From NCBI GenBank assembly GCA_013214355.1, contig JABSSL010000031.1:21757-74635 (forward strand): a stretch of DNA of 52,879 nucleotides, given 5' to 3'. Of the stretch, positions 51,435 to 52,879 are shown piece by piece. This DNA comes from Saprospiraceae bacterium. GTDB lineage: Bacteria > Bacteroidota > Bacteroidia > Chitinophagales > Saprospiraceae. The stretch's first letter is position 1, and every line of letters begins with the position of its first letter. The translations under genes were made by a program, and so were the position numbers. A model generated the notes under the pieces. That model saw nothing but the letters and a program-made list of their open reading frames with translations. It was not told the origin of the DNA and made no database searches.

Positions 51435-52027
51435 GAACTTTTGATCACGTCTTCTATAAAGCCCAAAACATCATCCCGGCCTACCTTCTTCCGAGAAGAG
51501 CTGACAAATTGTTCCGGCAAACTATTCCAATACTTCAACAGCTCCATTTGTATCTGTTCCACATTTGTCTTCAGTTGCTCGTAGGACAAGCGATCTGTTT
51601 TCGTGTACACGATTACGAAAGGTACTGCTTTTTCCCCTAACCAATTGATAAATTCTATATCGATACTTTGTGGTGGGATGTTGGCATCTAAAAGCACGAA
51701 GGCGCACTTGAGGTTTTCTCCGTCCCGTAGATACTGCTCAATCATCTTACTGAAGCCTCGTCGGTTCTTTTTAGAGGTTCGAGCATAGCCATAGCCCGGG
51801 AGATCTACCAAATACCAATTATTGTTTATCTTATAGAAGTTGAGATGTTGCGTTTTACCTGGCGTATTGGAAACTCGAGCCAGTGCTCTACGCTCGCACA
51901 ACATATTGATCAATGAGGATTTACCTACATTTGATCTCCCGATAAAGGCAAATTGCGCCAATCTGTCGCTGGGCGTAGATTTGAGATTAGGAAAACTCCC
52001 TACGAAATCTGCAGTCTTGATCACCAT
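51431..52027 (-). CDS. ysxC: Ribosome biogenesis GTPase YsxC (EngB)
   Basis: 198 residues from the ATG at 52027 (MVIKTADFVGSFP), the point where homology begins; the longer frame upstream carries the promoter. G1 GRSNVGKS at 30-37, G2 near NTPGKTQ, G3 DLPGYGYA, G4 TKTD, all as in EngB. Needed for assembly of the large ribosomal subunit in the bacteria studied. It leads the pair with the PlsB-like gene. Confidence 0.94.
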   Translation of the reverse strand: MVIKTADFVGSFPNLKSTPSDRLAQFAFIGRSNVGKSSLINMLCERRALARVSNTPGKTQHLNFYKINNNWYLVDLPGYGYARTSKKNRRGFSKMIEQYLRDGENLKCAFVLLDANIPPQSIDIEFINWLGEKAVPFVIVYTKTDRLSYEQLKTNVEQIQMELLKYWNSLPEQFVSSSRKKVGRDDVLGFIEDVIKSS

Positions 52028-52045
52028 ATTTTCCTGATTTGTGCA

Positions 52046-52053
52046 CAAACATA
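52046..52053 (-). promoter_or_regulatory. Candidate -7 element for ysxC
   Basis: CAAACATA reads TATGTTTG on the minus strand, an exact TAnnTTTG match 18 bases before the ATG at 52027, and it supports that start over the longer frame. Confidence 0.5.
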
Positions 52054-52166
52054 AATAATTCTGCAAAAATCGACCGCAAACTATTTCGACAACTTCTCCG
52101 TATAAATAGGACGAAAAGATATACCAAACTCAATTTTATTCGTTTACTTCAAAAAACTTCAAACCA

Positions 52167-52787
52167 ATGAAAAAATCAATCTTATTCCTCCTTTGTCTGA
52201 TGACTGGTCTAGCCCTGCAAGCTCAGGTAAAAGTTGGGCTTCGTCTTGGCGTTTCAACTACCAGTCTAAACGAAGAAGACCTACCCAACCTCAACGAACT
52301 GGATGTAGCGCTTAAGGATGCCAGCTACGGTGTAAATGGCGGGCTTGTTATCCAGGTTAACCTGGGTAATTTCATTCTCCAACCCGAGGTTCTTTTCAAT
52401 TCCAGCCAAGTGGACTACAGTGTTTCAGATGTTGGAAATGGTATTGTCGACGAGCTGTTCAAAGAAAAATTTCAGAATCTAGATATCCCGATTCTTTTAG
52501 GCTATAAACTAGGCGGATTCTTACGCCTACACGCTGGCCCTGTTGGGCATGTATTGATCAATAGTACGTCGGAACTCACCTATATACAAGGATATAAAGA
52601 AAAGTTCAACAACTTCACCTGGGGTTACCAAGCCGGCTTTGGTGTTGATATAGGTAAGTTGATGATTGACATGCGTTATGAAGGAAACTTCAACAATTAC
52701 GGTGATCACTTCGAATTCTTTGGTACGGAATACGAATTCGATCAATCTCCTGCTCGCTTCTTGGTATCCGTCGGATATTTATTCTAA
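52167..52787 (+). CDS. Small outer-membrane beta-barrel protein (porin-like, PF13568 type)
   Basis: 206 residues. A signal peptide ends ALQAQ; the mature part VKVGLRLGVSTTSL to the last strand FLVSVGYLF is an eight-strand barrel typical of the outer-membrane protein beta-barrel family common in Bacteroidota. YGVNGGLVIQVNLGNFILQP and LDIPILLGYKLGGFLRLHAG are characteristic repeats of such barrels. Function is unknown. A GC-rich hairpin follows 14 bases after the stop. Confidence 0.85.
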   Translation: MKKSILFLLCLMTGLALQAQVKVGLRLGVSTTSLNEEDLPNLNELDVALKDASYGVNGGLVIQVNLGNFILQPEVLFNSSQVDYSVSDVGNGIVDELFKEKFQNLDIPILLGYKLGGFLRLHAGPVGHVLINSTSELTYIQGYKEKFNNFTWGYQAGFGVDIGKLMIDMRYEGNFNNYGDHFEFFGTEYEFDQSPARFLVSVGYLF

Positions 52788-52801
52788 ACCTTTCCTTCCT
52801 T

Positions 52802-52839
52802 CTTCCTCAGCCCGGCACCTAAGCCCCTGGCTGAGGAAG
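52802..52839 (+). terminator. GC-rich hairpin after the barrel gene
   Basis: CTTCCTCAGCC (52802-52812) pairs perfectly with GGCTGAGGAAG (52829-52839) around 16 bases. No T-run follows, so the terminator call is moderate. Confidence 0.6.
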
Positions 52840-52879
52840 TTGTCCCATCTTGCTAGAATCCTAAAAAAAGGACTATTTT

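Noticed and set aside
1-52879. Search by eye for CRISPR arrays, insertion sequences, integrases, phage genes, rRNA operons and toxin-antitoxin pairs
   Set aside because: No regularly spaced repeats, transposase or integrase motifs, structural RNA signatures or small paired toxin/antitoxin genes were found.

Overview
This window is a chromosomal segment of a Bacteroidota bacterium, most likely from the Saprospirales/Lewinella neighbourhood. The evidence is a type IX secretion (T9SS) C-terminal sorting domain, PorT and a PorV/PorQ-like barrel, several TonB-dependent receptors, Bacteroidota-type lipoproteins, promoter -7 elements of the form TAnnTTTG, and futalosine hydrolase (MqnB), which belongs to the futalosine rather than the classical menaquinone route. 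The genus-level placement is inference. I found no rRNA, tRNA, CRISPR array, insertion sequence, phage gene or attachment site. Gene density is high, and the sequence reads as core chromosome with a few accessory clusters.

Layout. 1-1215: 3' part of a secreted beta-propeller protein with a T9SS sorting domain. 1397-8112: a branched-chain-amino-acid-type (HAAT) ABC importer in the order livM-livH-livG-livF, then a long-chain-type acyl-CoA synthetase, then the lipoprotein binding component, closed by a strong terminator. The embedded ligase suggests import and CoA activation of a carboxylic acid rather than of an amino acid. 8191-14353: an SDR, a TIKI/EreA-like exported protein divergent from an AraC regulator, a frameshifted gene remnant, an MDR oxidoreductase, an acyl-CoA thioesterase, a small conserved protein and LipB. 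14651-20073: a GH1-like glycosidase, a PorV/PorQ-like barrel, MqnB, PrmC and an ABC-2 exporter pair. 20074-20715: a 642-base gap with a good terminator and possibly a small RNA.

20716-26822: a sodium/solute symporter, a LolD-type ATPase-DUF389-nicotinamidase operon and two tandem exported paralogs. 27174-32003: a large TPR protein paired with an outer-membrane barrel. 32325-32582: an isolated 85-residue helix-turn-helix protein. 32668-39722: TrmN6, then a TonB receptor/DUF5689 lipoprotein operon divergent from an exported endonuclease/exonuclease/phosphatase, a plausible surface system for polymer (perhaps nucleic acid) degradation and uptake. 39734-44289: a Pif1-like helicase, a 44-residue membrane peptide, a polytopic membrane protein and the overlapping ubiE/menG-porT pair. 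44302-52787: a second TonB receptor with ACP phosphodiesterase, YchF, an exonuclease behind a voltage-gated cation channel with a TLEGWNE filter, a PlsB-like acyltransferase behind YsxC, and a small outer-membrane barrel.

The parts most worth following up are the acyl-CoA-synthetase-linked importer, the TonB receptor/DUF5689/nuclease locus, the channel filter, the solitary HTH protein, the tandem exported paralogs, the possible small RNA at 20074-20505 and the frameshifted remnant at 11182-11429. Several ORFs open at a TTG that lies inside a promoter element; I moved those starts downstream and say so in the entries.
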